Assembly (NCBI RefSeq): GCF_019130065.1
Contig: NZ_JAHSPG010000002.1
Location: forward strand, 521,074-585,073
DNA length: 64,000 nucleotides
Direction: 5' to 3'
Origin: Pinibacter aurantiacus
GTDB lineage: Bacteria; Bacteroidota; Bacteroidia; Chitinophagales; Chitinophagaceae
A program made the position numbers and the translations under genes. This document shows, piece by piece, positions 10,258 to 20,009 of the stretch. Numbering within the stretch: position 1 is the first letter of the stretch; each line of letters begins with the position of its first letter. Under the pieces are notes generated by a model. That model did not search any database. It was given only the letters and a program-made list of their open reading frames with translations, and was not told where the DNA came from.

Positions 10258-11049
10258 ATGGCAACAAAAAAATCTGCCGCTAAGCCTGCCTATGGTTTTG
10301 GTTGGCTGCCCGATCTCCCGGATCAGAGGGACGTACTATACTCTGCGCCGTTGACAATTATCCGGAAGCTGCCTGCAAAAGTAGATCTGCGTTCCAAATG
10401 TCCGCCTGTTTATGACCAGGGACAGTTGGGAAGTTGCACTGCAAATGCATTAGGTGGCGCATTTGAATTTGGACAAATGAAGCAAAAGAAGAAATACTTC
10501 ATGCCATCCCGTTTGTTTATTTATTACAACGAAAGAGTGCTCATTAATTCCATAAACTCAGATAGTGGAGCCTTTATCCGCGATGGTATTAAAACATTGA
10601 ATAAGCAAGGCGTGTGCCCGGAAAAAGAATGGACATATGATGACGACAATTCACCGGGTGCAAAATTCTCTAAAAAACCGCCTGCCAAGTGTTATACGGA
10701 TGCATTGAAGAATCAGATAACCAGTTACCAGAGACTGGTAAATACGAATCTTTTCCAATTGCAGTCATGCCTGTCTGAGGGCTATCCTTTCGTGTTTGGT
10801 TTTACCGTGTATCAAAGCTTTATGAACATAGGCAAAGACGGAATGATGCCAATGCCGAAACCAACAGAAAGTGTGCTCGGCGGTCACGCGGTAATGGCGG
10901 TAGGTTACGATTCAGCAAAGCAGGTCTTTATTATCAGGAACTCATGGAGCAAAACCTGGGCAGTAAAAGGCTATTTCTACATGCCATTTGCTTACATAAC
11001 CGATGCCAACAGAGCTGATGACTTTTGGACAATAAGAATGGTGGAATAA
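10258..11049 (+). CDS. Papain-like cysteine peptidase (family C1), no signal peptide
   Basis: The 263-residue protein has the C1 catalytic set. Cys60 lies in YDQGQLGSCTANA with the oxyanion-hole Gln just before it, His210 is in GGHAVMAVGYD, and Asn228 is in IIRNSWSKTW. The N-terminal GWLPDLPDQRD is the short pro-like segment seen in bacterial and viral C1 members. There is no large inhibitory propeptide and no export signal, so it probably acts inside the cell or leaves by an unrecognised route. The next gene, 200 bp downstream on the same strand, encodes a chagasin-type inhibitor of exactly this peptidase class. Confidence 0.93.
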   Translation: MATKKSAAKPAYGFGWLPDLPDQRDVLYSAPLTIIRKLPAKVDLRSKCPPVYDQGQLGSCTANALGGAFEFGQMKQKKKYFMPSRLFIYYNERVLINSINSDSGAFIRDGIKTLNKQGVCPEKEWTYDDDNSPGAKFSKKPPAKCYTDALKNQITSYQRLVNTNLFQLQSCLSEGYPFVFGFTVYQSFMNIGKDGMMPMPKPTESVLGGHAVMAVGYDSAKQVFIIRNSWSKTWAVKGYFYMPFAYITDANRADDFWTIRMVE

Positions 11050-11251
11050 AATTTTATTAATAAAACGTAACTATTGTCAACCAGGCAGATTGCTTGGTTG
11101 TAAAGTGTACATAAGTAGGGTACTACTAAATGTTGAAAAGTTTCCCTTTTTTAACCATTTAAACCTTGATGTAGGTACACATATGGTCAAAAATCCGGTG
11201 AATTTAGTTTGGCCGGATTTTTTTATTTGTATTCGTCTAAAAAACACTCTT

Positions 11252-11551
11252 ATGGCCGGTGAAAATATAGCTATGAACGTGAACGAAACGAAAACGATCA
11301 CATTACCTGGCGGCGGCACAACAGGTTATAGCTGGAGCTTTAAAGCTGTGCCGGACGGTGTGGTAAAAGTTTCATCAATGACAAAAGCAGCAACGGCAGG
11401 CGGTAAAGGGCCCGTCGGCGGAACAAACGATGACGTTTTTTCCATAACTGCAGTAGCAAAAGGAAGCACCACCGTTACTTTCAGGTTTGGCAGAAATTGG
11501 GAGGATAAGGAACCGAAGAAGACGAATATTTACCAGATAGAAGTTAAATAA
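11252..11551 (+). CDS. Chagasin-like (I42) inhibitor of cysteine peptidases
   Basis: This small beta-rich protein of 99 residues (from MAGENIAMNVNETKTITLPG) shows the three chagasin loops. GGGTTGYSWSF corresponds to the NPTTGY loop, a Gly-rich GGKGPVGGTNDDVF segment to the second loop, and FRFGRNWE to the RPW-like third loop. I42 proteins plug the active site of papain-family enzymes. The longer in-frame start at 11090 is rejected because the added residues are not family-like. No signal peptide is present, matching the unexported peptidase upstream. The pair is probably a peptidase with its cognate inhibitor. Confidence 0.85.
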   Translation: MAGENIAMNVNETKTITLPGGGTTGYSWSFKAVPDGVVKVSSMTKAATAGGKGPVGGTNDDVFSITAVAKGSTTVTFRFGRNWEDKEPKKTNIYQIEVK

Positions 11552-11651
11552 CTGAATAACTGAGTAACTGAATAACTGAGTGGTTGAGTAATCGAAGTCA
11601 GGCACAAACACAAGACATTCAGTTATTCAGTTACTCAGTTATTCAGTTATT
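11546..11651. repeat. Inverted TCAGTTATTC repeat between convergent genes
   Basis: AATAACTGAATAACTGAG units (about 11547-11590) pair with TTCAGTTATTCAGTTACTCA units (about 11618-11650) across a 27-nt centre. It lies exactly between the convergent inhibitor and nth genes and may act as a bidirectional terminator. Confidence 0.85.
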
Positions 11652-12312
11652 ACCCTATCGCTTTCACCCCCGCCTTCACATTCTTCTGATAATATTTACA
11701 AACCGGCCTCAAGCCGCATTCATCGCATTTTGGGGTGCGGGCAACACAAATATATCTTCCATGCAAAATGAGCCAGTGATGGGCTATATGCACCAATTCT
11801 TTTGGAATGAATTCGAGTAATTGTTTTTCAGTAGCCAAAGGAGTAGTAGCATTAAGTGTCAATCCAATTCTTGCCGCTACGCGAAAAACGTGCGTGTCCA
11901 CCGCCATGTTTGGTTGATTGTCTACCACAGAGGTGATCACATTTGCTGTTTTTCTCCCAACGCCGGGCAATTCCACCAATTCATCAACAGTCATGGGAAT
12001 TTCTCCATGAAACTTCTCCACCACCATTTTCGCCATCCCGATGAGATGTTTTGTTTTGTTGTTGGGGTAAGAAATACTTCTGATCAGTGGAAACAAATCA
12101 TCAAAAGTGGCGTGGGACAAAGCTTCCACATCCGGATATTCTTCAAAAATTGCCGGCGTGGTCATGTTCACCCTTTTATCTGTGCATTGTGCCGATAATA
12201 TAACAGCCACCAATAACTGGTAGGGATTATCGTAGAGCAATTCTGTTTCAGCATTGGGCGCATGTTGCTTAAAATAATCAAGTACGAAAGCGTATCGTTC
12301 TTTGCGAGTCAT
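11650..12312 (-). CDS. nth: Endonuclease III
   Basis: This is a base-excision-repair DNA glycosylase/AP lyase that removes oxidised pyrimidines. The helix-hairpin-helix ELPGVGRKTANVI holds the catalytic Lys121, and Asp139 lies in AVDTHVFRVA. The [4Fe-4S] cluster is Cys189-x6-Cys196-x2-Cys199-x5-Cys205. At 220 residues it has the normal length. A near-consensus TATCTTGC lies about 5 nt before the ATG. Confidence 0.97.
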   Translation of the reverse strand: MTRKERYAFVLDYFKQHAPNAETELLYDNPYQLLVAVILSAQCTDKRVNMTTPAIFEEYPDVEALSHATFDDLFPLIRSISYPNNKTKHLIGMAKMVVEKFHGEIPMTVDELVELPGVGRKTANVITSVVDNQPNMAVDTHVFRVAARIGLTLNATTPLATEKQLLEFIPKELVHIAHHWLILHGRYICVARTPKCDECGLRPVCKYYQKNVKAGVKAIG

Positions 12313-12336
12313 GAAAGCAAGATAATTGAAAATTCC

Positions 12337-12450
12337 TGCCCGACTGCATCAGGCAGGCGGGGAAAATTGAAAGTTGAAAATGTAGGGGCGAATCGCATTC
12401 GTCCTGCCTTTGCTAGTTGAGAGTTGAGAATGGAGAGTTGAGAGTTAGTC
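12337..12450. repeat. Mixed REP-like and short-unit repeats
   Basis: The stretch holds three items in a row. One is a CCTGCCCGACT...AGGCGGGGAAA element (about 12340-12363) that recurs at about 26878-26910 and 47197-47252. The second is a GTAGGGGCGAATCGCATTCG palindrome at about 12382-12402. The third is a run of GAGAGTTGAGA units (about 12414-12446). Confidence 0.7.
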
Positions 12451-12460
12451 GTTTGCGGGC

Positions 12461-12497
12461 AAAAAAAATCGCCATGACCTCACTTGTCACGGCGACT
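12461..12497 (-). terminator. Rho-independent terminator
   Basis: On the minus strand a stem of TCGCCGTGAC with GTCATGGCGA (one mismatch, 7-nt loop) is followed by eight T residues, directly downstream of the small gene ending at 12522. Confidence 0.75.
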
Positions 12498-12521
12498 CTT
12501 TTACATTTTATTGCTAAAGAA

Positions 12522-12752
12522 TCAGGCAGTTTCTGCCATAACTTCTTTCGCGTAATTAAGCACATTCTCGACAGCTTCCTGGCGTGGAGAAACGGTGTCT
12601 ACAACGATACCTTCCATACTTTCTTGTAAAGTGCGGAGAGTTTCCTGTAAAGACCAATCTTCAGATAACGCTTTTTCGATAGCTGCGGTGTGCTCTGGAG
12701 AAGTTTCTTTGTACAAATACAATAAAATGTCTTCAGGTGTAAAACTTTTCAT
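12522..12752 (-). CDS. Small conserved protein of unknown function
   Basis: This 76-residue acidic protein begins MKSFTPEDILLYLYKETSPE and is predicted largely helical. The N-terminal part (opening helix, then an E/D-rich repeat of small residues) resembles the short anti-sigma-like or regulatory proteins common in Bacteroidota, but I cannot name a function. A terminator follows immediately. The ATG at 12752 is chosen over a TTG two codons upstream. Confidence 0.7.
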   Translation of the reverse strand: MKSFTPEDILLYLYKETSPEHTAAIEKALSEDWSLQETLRTLQESMEGIVVDTVSPRQEAVENVLNYAKEVMAETA

Positions 12753-12898
12753 TAGCAAACCATTTAAAGTCCAGTAATAAAATCTTCCGAAGTGTCCAGC
12801 TTCGGAAATTAGTCCGTGTTTAAAACGCCTTCAGGATAAAGTTATTGTCTTTTTTTCAATTTTTTTTGGAAAATAGGAGCCTAACTCTTATGTATGAG

Positions 12899-13195
12899 CT
12901 ATTTATTAATTATAAAAAGATCCTCGCTGTCGCGTTTCATGAAGTATTTTTCCCTGGCGTACTTTTCCAGGGTGGCTGGATTTGCTTTAAGTTCCTCTAA
13001 TTCTGCCTTGGTGAGGTCGATTTGCTCCTGGTAATACAATTCGCTCTTTTGTAGCTGTTTAAGCTCGTTTGGCTGGCGGAAATGGGTTGTGATAATATCC
13101 CTGTCGTCGAAAAAGATCATCCAAATGGCAAAACCAAGTACGGTAAGCGCATACTTATTCTTAATCCAGGATGGTATTTTGTTGAGCAGAGCCAT
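12899..13195 (-). CDS. FtsB/DivIC-like septum formation initiator
   Basis: The 98-residue protein has one membrane helix (about residues 14-28, YALTVLGFAIWMIFF), then a periplasmic coiled coil (about 42-70) and the family ending EKYAREKYFMKRDSEDLFII. FtsB/DivIC bridges FtsL and FtsQ in the divisome. It lies downstream of enolase on the same strand, a gene order also found in E. coli. Confidence 0.88.
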   Translation of the reverse strand: MALLNKIPSWIKNKYALTVLGFAIWMIFFDDRDIITTHFRQPNELKQLQKSELYYQEQIDLTKAELEELKANPATLEKYAREKYFMKRDSEDLFIINK

Positions 13196-13221
13196 GAAGA
13201 TTTGGGATTTTCGTAAAAGTA

Positions 13222-13404
13222 GTGAGTTTTAAGTTATGAGTTATGAGTTTTGAGTAATGAGTTTTGCAGGTGTGGGTAAAAAGTAGTGAGTTTCAAGTCC
13301 CGGTTTTCAGCTGTGGATAACCGAGTTGCCTAAAAAAGTAATGAGTTTTAAGCCAGAGTGTCTCCACTCAAAACTCAAAACTCATTACTCAAAACTTATA
13401 ACCT
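13222..13404. repeat. Inverted GAGTTATGAGTTTT repeat
   Basis: GAGTTATGAGTTTTGAGTAA units at about 13222-13268 and 13333-13351 face the complementary CTCAAAACTCATTACTCAAA arm at about 13366-13404. It sits between eno and the ftsB-like gene. Confidence 0.75.
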
Positions 13405-13406
13405 GA

Positions 13407-14723
<1,317 letters not shown>

Positions 14724-14756
14724 TTAAAGAATGTTTACCATTTGATAAACTGGTTG

Positions 14757-14764
14757 CAAATCTA
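14757..14764 (-). promoter_or_regulatory. -7 element of eno
   Basis: TAGATTTG followed by C on the minus strand fits TAnnTTTGC, about 60 nt before the start codon. No clear TTTG -33 box is seen at the usual distance. Confidence 0.45.
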
Positions 14765-14863
14765 TTGAACTTTTCGTGGAGTTTATTGAAGAAAATTCCG
14801 AAAACCTTATGAAATAACTATTAATTGTTAGGGTGCGGGGTGATGGTTGTTAGTTGTTGGTTG

Positions 14864-15520
14864 TTAGTTGTTGGTTGGTCGTTGTTGGGAGATGCGTTTT
14901 GGCCGATTGAATTTCTCCAGATCTAGTGCCTTTTTATTCCATAAGGAATTCGTATTTACTTTTGCTGTGATTACCGAAGCGTATTGATAAAATGTATCCC
15001 GCGCTATTCCTTTGGATAGACTATCCGCCCAAAATATAATGTCCCTGCCATACATCGAAAGCACAAGCTCCTCGTTATCTAAAATTAGAAACCTATGTCC
15101 AAAATAAGGAAATATAGCTGGCGCCATTGATTGTGTGATGGCGTCCTTAGGCAAGGCATTATCTTCTAGAATCCAGTCAAGCTTCGACTTTATTTTTTCA
15201 ATGTCATCAGGATATGAGTAAAATCTTGTACCAAACTCAATCGGACCTTCACCTCCATTGTTGTTTATTCCGGGTTTATCAAGTCCATTCATTGTTCTAA
15301 AATAGTTTTTCAATGACTCTGGAAATTGTAATCCCAGCTGTTTTTGAAAATCATCAATCTCTGATTCAGTAAGTCCTGGTTTCCACTTACTGCCTTTCTG
15401 AACTTGAAATCCCCAACAAGCATCTAATTCAATCTGCTCCCAATATTTTTCACTTTCTTGTTTAAGAAGTTCAAAACTGGCAATTGAATTATCTAATTTC
15501 TCGAATGCGGACTTTGTCAT
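14864..15520 (-). CDS. SMI1/KNR4 family protein
   Basis: The 218-residue protein has the SMI1/KNR4 core: a Trp-containing GSKWKPGLTESEIDDFQKQL, then FPESLKNYFRTMNG, then an aromatic-rich C-terminal half (FPYFGHRFLILDNEE). In bacteria this superfamily is best known for immunity proteins, but many members stand alone. No toxin gene adjoins it, so a housekeeping role or an orphan immunity gene are both possible. The last codons (about QQRPTNN) are written in the intergenic GTTGTTGGTTGG repeat. Confidence 0.85.
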   Translation of the reverse strand: MTKSAFEKLDNSIASFELLKQESEKYWEQIELDACWGFQVQKGSKWKPGLTESEIDDFQKQLGLQFPESLKNYFRTMNGLDKPGINNNGGEGPIEFGTRFYSYPDDIEKIKSKLDWILEDNALPKDAITQSMAPAIFPYFGHRFLILDNEELVLSMYGRDIIFWADSLSKGIARDTFYQYASVITAKVNTNSLWNKKALDLEKFNRPKRISQQRPTNN

Positions 15521-15592
15521 TATTGGAGGGATATTATAGTTGACTTGTAAATAGTTTCCCTAAATGGATTTGTTTGCGTTTTTATACCGTTC

Positions 15593-15642
15593 TAACAAGC
15601 CGCCAACAACTCTCCACTCTCAATTCTCAACTCTCAACTATC
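15593..15642. repeat. Short-unit repeat arm
   Basis: CCAACAACTCTCCACTCTCAATTCTCAACTCTCAACTA-type units lie between gldA and the SMI1 gene. The matching-type GTTGTTAGTTGTTGG arm lies on the other side of the SMI1 gene at about 14846-14890. Confidence 0.6.
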
Positions 15643-16549
15643 CCTGCCCTTGCGTCAAACTCCTGAACACATCTTCCAAACTTTGACCGCCGCTTTGAAG
15701 GGATGTGATGTTCAAATTGTTTTCCAGCGCCAGTTCCAGCAGTTGCTTCTTTGCTTCTGCAACGTCGGTTGCGGTTAGCAGCCACTCGCTGGTATTTACT
15801 TTTGTAATTGTTTGAATGGCGCTCAGGCGGCGGAGCCATTCGTCTTCCAGTGATTCTTTAAAGCTTACGCGAATAGAGTTGTCGTTGCTTTGCTTGCGCA
15901 GGTTTTGAACGCTGTCGTCAGCAATCAGCTTGCCTTTATTGATGATGATAACCCGGTCGCAAATGGCTTCCACTTCCTGTAGTATATGCGAAGAAAAAAT
16001 AACGGTTTTGTTTACACCCAATTGTTTGATCACCTCTCTTATTTCGATGATCTGGTTAGGGTCAAGTCCTGTAGTTGGTTCATCAAGGATCAAGACCTCC
16101 GGATCGTGTAGCAGCGCGGCAGCGAGGCCCACACGTTGTTTATAACCTTTGGAAAGTTGCCCGATTTTCTTATTGCTTTCCGGAGTTAAACCAACGGTAA
16201 CAATGGCTTTTTCAATCGCTTCTTTTTTATTGGTAACCTGGTGTACGCCAGCGGTGAAGTCAAGATATTCCCTTACATACATATCGTAGTACAAAGGATT
16301 GGCTTCCGGCAAATAGCCTATTTTCTTTTTAACTTCCAATGGATGTTGGCGAACATCAATATTGCTAACGGTTACTTTACCGGCATCAGCTTGCAAATAG
16401 CCTGTAATAATTTTCATAGTCGTAGATTTTCCTGCACCGTTCGGGCCAAGAAAACCAACTATTTCACCTTTGTTCAATGAAAAGGAAATATCATTAACCG
16501 CTTTCTGCTCGCCATATTTTTTAACCAGTCCGCTAACCTGAATTGACAT
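15638..16549 (-). CDS. gldA: ABC transporter ATPase, GldA-like
   Basis: This is a 303-residue ATP-binding subunit. Walker A is GPNGAGKST (35-43), the signature region LSKGYKQRVGLAAAL follows, Walker B is LILDEPTTGLDP, and the H-loop is IIFSSHILQEVE. The N-terminus (MSIQVSGLVKKYGEQKAV) and the C-terminal SLEDVFRSLT match the GldA branch, which with GldF/GldG supports gliding motility in Bacteroidota. GldF and GldG are not adjacent, so a different ABC exporter partner cannot be excluded. The ATG at 16549 is chosen; the longer frame reads into repeat sequence. Confidence 0.85.
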   Translation of the reverse strand: MSIQVSGLVKKYGEQKAVNDISFSLNKGEIVGFLGPNGAGKSTTMKIITGYLQADAGKVTVSNIDVRQHPLEVKKKIGYLPEANPLYYDMYVREYLDFTAGVHQVTNKKEAIEKAIVTVGLTPESNKKIGQLSKGYKQRVGLAAALLHDPEVLILDEPTTGLDPNQIIEIREVIKQLGVNKTVIFSSHILQEVEAICDRVIIINKGKLIADDSVQNLRKQSNDNSIRVSFKESLEDEWLRRLSAIQTITKVNTSEWLLTATDVAEAKKQLLELALENNLNITSLQSGGQSLEDVFRSLTQGQG

Positions 16550-16572
16550 TGGAAGGAAGTATTTGGCGCAAA

Positions 16573-16856
16573 ATACGGAATTAGTTGAGAGTGGAGAATT
16601 GAGAGTTGAGAGTGGCAGGGGCGAATGCATTCGCCCAGTAATAGTTGAGAGTTGAAAATGAAACCAAACGAAAAGGCCGCAAGCGGCGGGTATTTGATAG
16701 CAGGGCTTTTGGCCAAATATTCCTTACCTGAATTATGCATTCTGAAAACTTAATTCAAGCAATGAATATTGCACCTAAGCACCTGCCCCCAAATTACCTG
16801 TATCTTGCGACCTTTAAACAACTCTCAACTCTCCACTTTCAATTCTCCACTAAAAT
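16573..16856. repeat. Inverted GAGAGTTGAGA repeat with a REP-like palindrome
   Basis: GAGAGTGGAGAATTGAGAGT units (about 16585-16614) precede the palindrome GGGGCGAATGCATTCGCCC (about 16618-16636), then more such units. The complementary CTCAACTCTCCACTTTCAAT arm is at about 16820-16856 and reaches the stop codon of the carbonic anhydrase. Confidence 0.7.
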
Positions 16857-17485
16857 TTATCGTACTCGTACAACGGATCAATATGTGTGCAAGCCTCCAT
16901 TTCAAAAACGGGCTTAATGATACCGTCTTTAAGGCCGTACACCCAGCCGTGCAAGTGCGGAGCTTGTCTTTCTGCCCAGGCTTTTTGAATGATGGATGTT
17001 TTTGCAAGGTTCATTACCTGCTCTTGTACGTTCAATTCTGTCAATCTATTTAAACGTAGTTCTTCGTCTTTAATGGTATCAAGCTCATCTCTGTGAAGCC
17101 TGTACACATCTTTAATATTGCGCAGCCACATGTTCAGCACTTGTTTGTAATCTGTTGTGGTAGTAGCTGCTTTTACGCCGCCGCAACCATAGTGACCACA
17201 CACAATAACGTGTCTTACTTTCAAATGTACTACTGCATATTCCAGCACCGATAACAAGTTCACATCTGTATTGATCACCAGGTTTGCAATGTTGCGGTGT
17301 ACAAATATTTCTCCGGGCTGAGTTCCGGTAATTTCATTTGCCGGAACGCGGCTGTCACTACAACCGATCCACAAAAACTCTGGTGTTTGCAAATGCGCTA
17401 ACCTGTCAAAAAACTCAGGATCTGCTTCTACTTTCTCTGCTGCCCAACCTTTGTTCTCTAGCAATAATTTTTCGTAAGCTTTCAT
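16850..17485 (-). CDS. Beta-class carbonic anhydrase
   Basis: This 211-residue enzyme catalyses CO2 hydration to bicarbonate. Zinc ligands Cys42, His98 and Cys101 lie in IGCSDSRVPAN and CGHYGCGG, with the Asp44-Arg46 dyad present. The length suits the plant/E. coli Can type. The SulP transporter gene lies just upstream on the same strand, and such pairs are usually read as bicarbonate uptake with interconversion. The ATG at 17485 gives the family N-terminus MKAYEKLLLENK. Confidence 0.95.
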   Translation of the reverse strand: MKAYEKLLLENKGWAAEKVEADPEFFDRLAHLQTPEFLWIGCSDSRVPANEITGTQPGEIFVHRNIANLVINTDVNLLSVLEYAVVHLKVRHVIVCGHYGCGGVKAATTTTDYKQVLNMWLRNIKDVYRLHRDELDTIKDEELRLNRLTELNVQEQVMNLAKTSIIQKAWAERQAPHLHGWVYGLKDGIIKPVFEMEACTHIDPLYEYDKF

Positions 17486-17574
17486 ATTTCTATTTCTGTT
17501 TTTTTGGTTTGCTATGTTAAAGTTAAACATTGCAAACAGCTTTTGTTATCCGAAAGTTTAAAATGATTGATTTG

Positions 17575-17719
17575 ATAATTAATAATTAGTAATTAAAAAT
17601 TAATAACGAGGCATTCCTAATCAATGGTGGCATCGTTATTAACCGAAAATAAAAGTGCCATTGATTCAACCAAAAGGCCACACCTATTAATTATTCTTTA
17701 TTAATTATTAATTGTATTA
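17575..17719. repeat. Inverted AATTAATAATTA repeat
   Basis: AATTAATAATTAGTAATTAA units (about 17575-17606) face the complementary TATTAATTATTCTTTATTAA arm (about 17685-17719). The centre holds a smaller hairpin, AATCAATGG...CCATTGATT. Confidence 0.75.
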
Positions 17720-19315
17720 ATGCACTAATTCCACTGTTTGTTTTGACACAAACACCGTTGTTTGTACCGGTTCAAAACCTTGCGTTTTATACTGGCTTCT
17801 TTTTAGTTCCACTCTTATGTTTTTCAATTTTGCATGCTTCATAAAGTCTTCAATTACCTCGATAATTTCTTTATCGATAAAGTCGGCTCTTGTGGCGTCG
17901 ATCAAGACGAAAGAATTTTCAGGAACCAGTTCCAGCTTGCTTTTTATAATTGGTTTGTTGAGGAAAGAAACATCTTTTCTAAGGCGGAAGAGATATTTGT
18001 TATCGTCGTTCACCACGAATACGGCAGATTTGAAATTGCTTCTTAAAACAAATACAAAGCCTACCAAACAACCTACCAGGATGCCGATCAAAAGATCTGT
18101 CAGGAGGATCGCAACGATAGTGATAACAAATGGTAAAAACTGATCCCAGCCTTTTTGGAAAAGTGCCTTGAAGATAGAAGGCTTTGCCAGTTTAAAGCCC
18201 GTATACACCAGAACACCGGCCAAAGCAGGCAAAGGAATTTTGTTCAAAATGCCAGGTATAAAGGCAACACAAGACAACAACAACAAACCATGCATAATAG
18301 TGGCCAGTTTTGTTTTACCACCTGCATTTACGTTTGCCGACGAACGCACAATTACCGAAGTAACGGGAAGACCGCCCAACAGGCCCGATACAATATTGCC
18401 CAGTCCTTGTGCTTTTAGTTCTCTATTGGGCGGCGACACCCTCTTCAATGGATCTACTTTATCGGTCGCTTCAAGATTTAATAAGGTTTCGAGGCTTGCC
18501 ACAATAGCCAGAGTGGCAGCGGTTTTCCATACTTCAAAACTGGTCAGGTAAGAAAAATTTGGAAAAGAAAAGAATGAGAAAAACGCATCTGCGCTGGCTG
18601 CTACCGGAATGTTCACAAGGTTTTTGCTGGCTAACGCATAGCCTGGCGAATATTTGAGGAACAGCTCGTTAATGGCAGTTCCCACAAACACTACAATCAA
18701 AGCCGAAGGAATAAGTTTTAGCACTTTTGATTTTTTTGCGAACACATTGTCCCATACAATTTGTATTAAGAGCGACAGCGCACCTATTCCTAAAGCCACT
18801 GGTAGAAACCATTTTGACGACATGATGATTTCAGAAAAGGTGTTTTTACCATCTGCCTGTTTAAATGCTTCGTCACCTTCGAAATCTGCATGGTAGCCCA
18901 CCAGGTGAGGAATTTGTTTTAAAATAAGGATGATACCAATAGCCGCGAGCATTCCTTTAATTACAGAAGATGGAATATAATCCCCAAGGAAACCTGCTTT
19001 TAAGAAGCCGAACACTAACTGGAACAAACCGGCGATCACTACAGAAACGAGGAATACATCAAACGCGGGTAGTTTGCCAATGGCAGCAGCTACAATGGCG
19101 GTGAGGCCTGCGGCCGGACCGCTCACGCTAAGTTGCGAACCGCTGAAAATACCAACCACAATACCACCTGCAATGCCGGCAATAAGGCCTGAAAATAATG
19201 GGGCATTAGAGCCTAATGCAATTCCCAAACACAATGGCAAAGCCACTAAAAAGATCACGATGGAGGACGCAAAATCCGAAGGAAAAAAGCTGAAAATACC
19301 TTTTTTCGAAGTCAT
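17717..19315 (-). CDS. SulP family anion transporter (probable bicarbonate or sulfate)
   Basis: The 532-residue membrane protein has the SulP core (DFASSIVIFLVALPLCLGIALG at its N-terminus, VSGPAAGLTAIVAAAI, then ASLETLLNLEATDKVDP) and roughly 10-12 membrane segments. It ends in a short STAS-like domain (FVLIDATRADFIDKEI). Its neighbour is a beta carbonic anhydrase, so bicarbonate is the favoured substrate by context. The start MTSKKGIFSFFPSD at 19315 is chosen; the upstream extension is not family-like. Confidence 0.92.
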   Translation of the reverse strand: MTSKKGIFSFFPSDFASSIVIFLVALPLCLGIALGSNAPLFSGLIAGIAGGIVVGIFSGSQLSVSGPAAGLTAIVAAAIGKLPAFDVFLVSVVIAGLFQLVFGFLKAGFLGDYIPSSVIKGMLAAIGIILILKQIPHLVGYHADFEGDEAFKQADGKNTFSEIIMSSKWFLPVALGIGALSLLIQIVWDNVFAKKSKVLKLIPSALIVVFVGTAINELFLKYSPGYALASKNLVNIPVAASADAFFSFFSFPNFSYLTSFEVWKTAATLAIVASLETLLNLEATDKVDPLKRVSPPNRELKAQGLGNIVSGLLGGLPVTSVIVRSSANVNAGGKTKLATIMHGLLLLSCVAFIPGILNKIPLPALAGVLVYTGFKLAKPSIFKALFQKGWDQFLPFVITIVAILLTDLLIGILVGCLVGFVFVLRSNFKSAVFVVNDDNKYLFRLRKDVSFLNKPIIKSKLELVPENSFVLIDATRADFIDKEIIEVIEDFMKHAKLKNIRVELKRSQYKTQGFEPVQTTVFVSKQTVELVH

Positions 19316-19466
19316 AATAAACAAGTTAAAATAGTAAAGTATGTATGTGTATATGCAGCCGGATAACCCCTCACTGATTGGCATCAGAGGTAAGCACACC
19401 CATGAATAATGAACCACGTTTTAAGCAATTGAACATGGCAACGGACAGCATTTAAGTCAGCGATCC

Positions 19467-19494
19467 GTAGAGACAATGCATGCATTGTCTCTAC
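19467..19494. repeat. Perfect 28-bp palindrome
   Basis: The sequence GTAGAGACAATGCA and its exact complement TGCATTGTCTCTAC meet with no spacer. The layout matches the GTAGGGGCGAATGCATTCGCCC family elsewhere in the window (GTAG, a G/A-rich block, then an ATGCAT-like centre). Confidence 0.85.
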
Positions 19495-19566
19495 TGTACC
19501 ATTTTCAATAGCAGGCAAACATGCGCAATCAGTAAAGAGATTGATCCGGTAAGATGATTGAAGAGA

Positions 19567-19947
19567 CTAAGCTAAATCGGGAGGCTGTGCGTGCAGTTGA
19601 GCGTAATTTTTTCCGATATAAAAAAGATAAAGATGTCCGTGATGGGACTGATTTGATTCGATATTTGTATTAACTACAAAATGATTTTCGTGAAGATATT
19701 CCTCATTCATGCTGTTGGAAACCGAGGACTGGTGTGCCTTTTCTTCTTCTGTATTGGGCAAGGGGCGGTCTGCTTTTTTGGTGGTTTGATTTGCACCGGA
19801 ACCCTGCGCAATTTTTGACTTCACCGCCATTTTGGTGCCGTAAAGGAAAGAGTTGCTGACCGTAAGAAAGCTAAGCACGAGCAGCATGAAAACCGCTGAA
19901 ACGATGTTTCGCGTATTCCATAATTGTATGTGTTTTCTTCCGCTCAT
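19567..19947 (-). CDS. Small single-pass membrane protein, unknown
   Basis: The 126-residue protein has one hydrophobic helix (about residues 14-33, VSAVFMLLVLSFLTVSNSFL) and a polar exported tail with several His residues (ESNQSHHGHLYLFYIG). No domain is recognised. A TATTTTTG element 15 nt upstream supports transcription. Its placement upstream of the SulP gene on the same strand, 251 bp away, may be coincidental. Confidence 0.65.
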   Translation of the reverse strand: MSGRKHIQLWNTRNIVSAVFMLLVLSFLTVSNSFLYGTKMAVKSKIAQGSGANQTTKKADRPLPNTEEEKAHQSSVSNSMNEEYLHENHFVVNTNIESNQSHHGHLYLFYIGKNYAQLHAQPPDLA

Positions 19948-19962
19948 TATATGTTTGGCCTA

Positions 19963-19970
19963 CAAAAATA
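19963..19970 (-). promoter_or_regulatory. -7 element of the small membrane protein gene
   Basis: TATTTTTG on the minus strand is a perfect TAnnTTTG, 15 nt before the ATG at 19947. Confidence 0.5.
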
Positions 19971-20009
19971 GGGGATTATTAAACTTTTTAAAAGTTATAG
20001 CTATATTAA

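Noticed and set aside
11375..11820. Open frames with FSYSVIQLF-type peptides between the inhibitor and nth genes
   Set aside because: Pure repeat translations on either strand.
14864..15520. SMI1 gene as part of a toxin-immunity locus
   Set aside because: No toxin, Rhs or secretion gene lies next to it.
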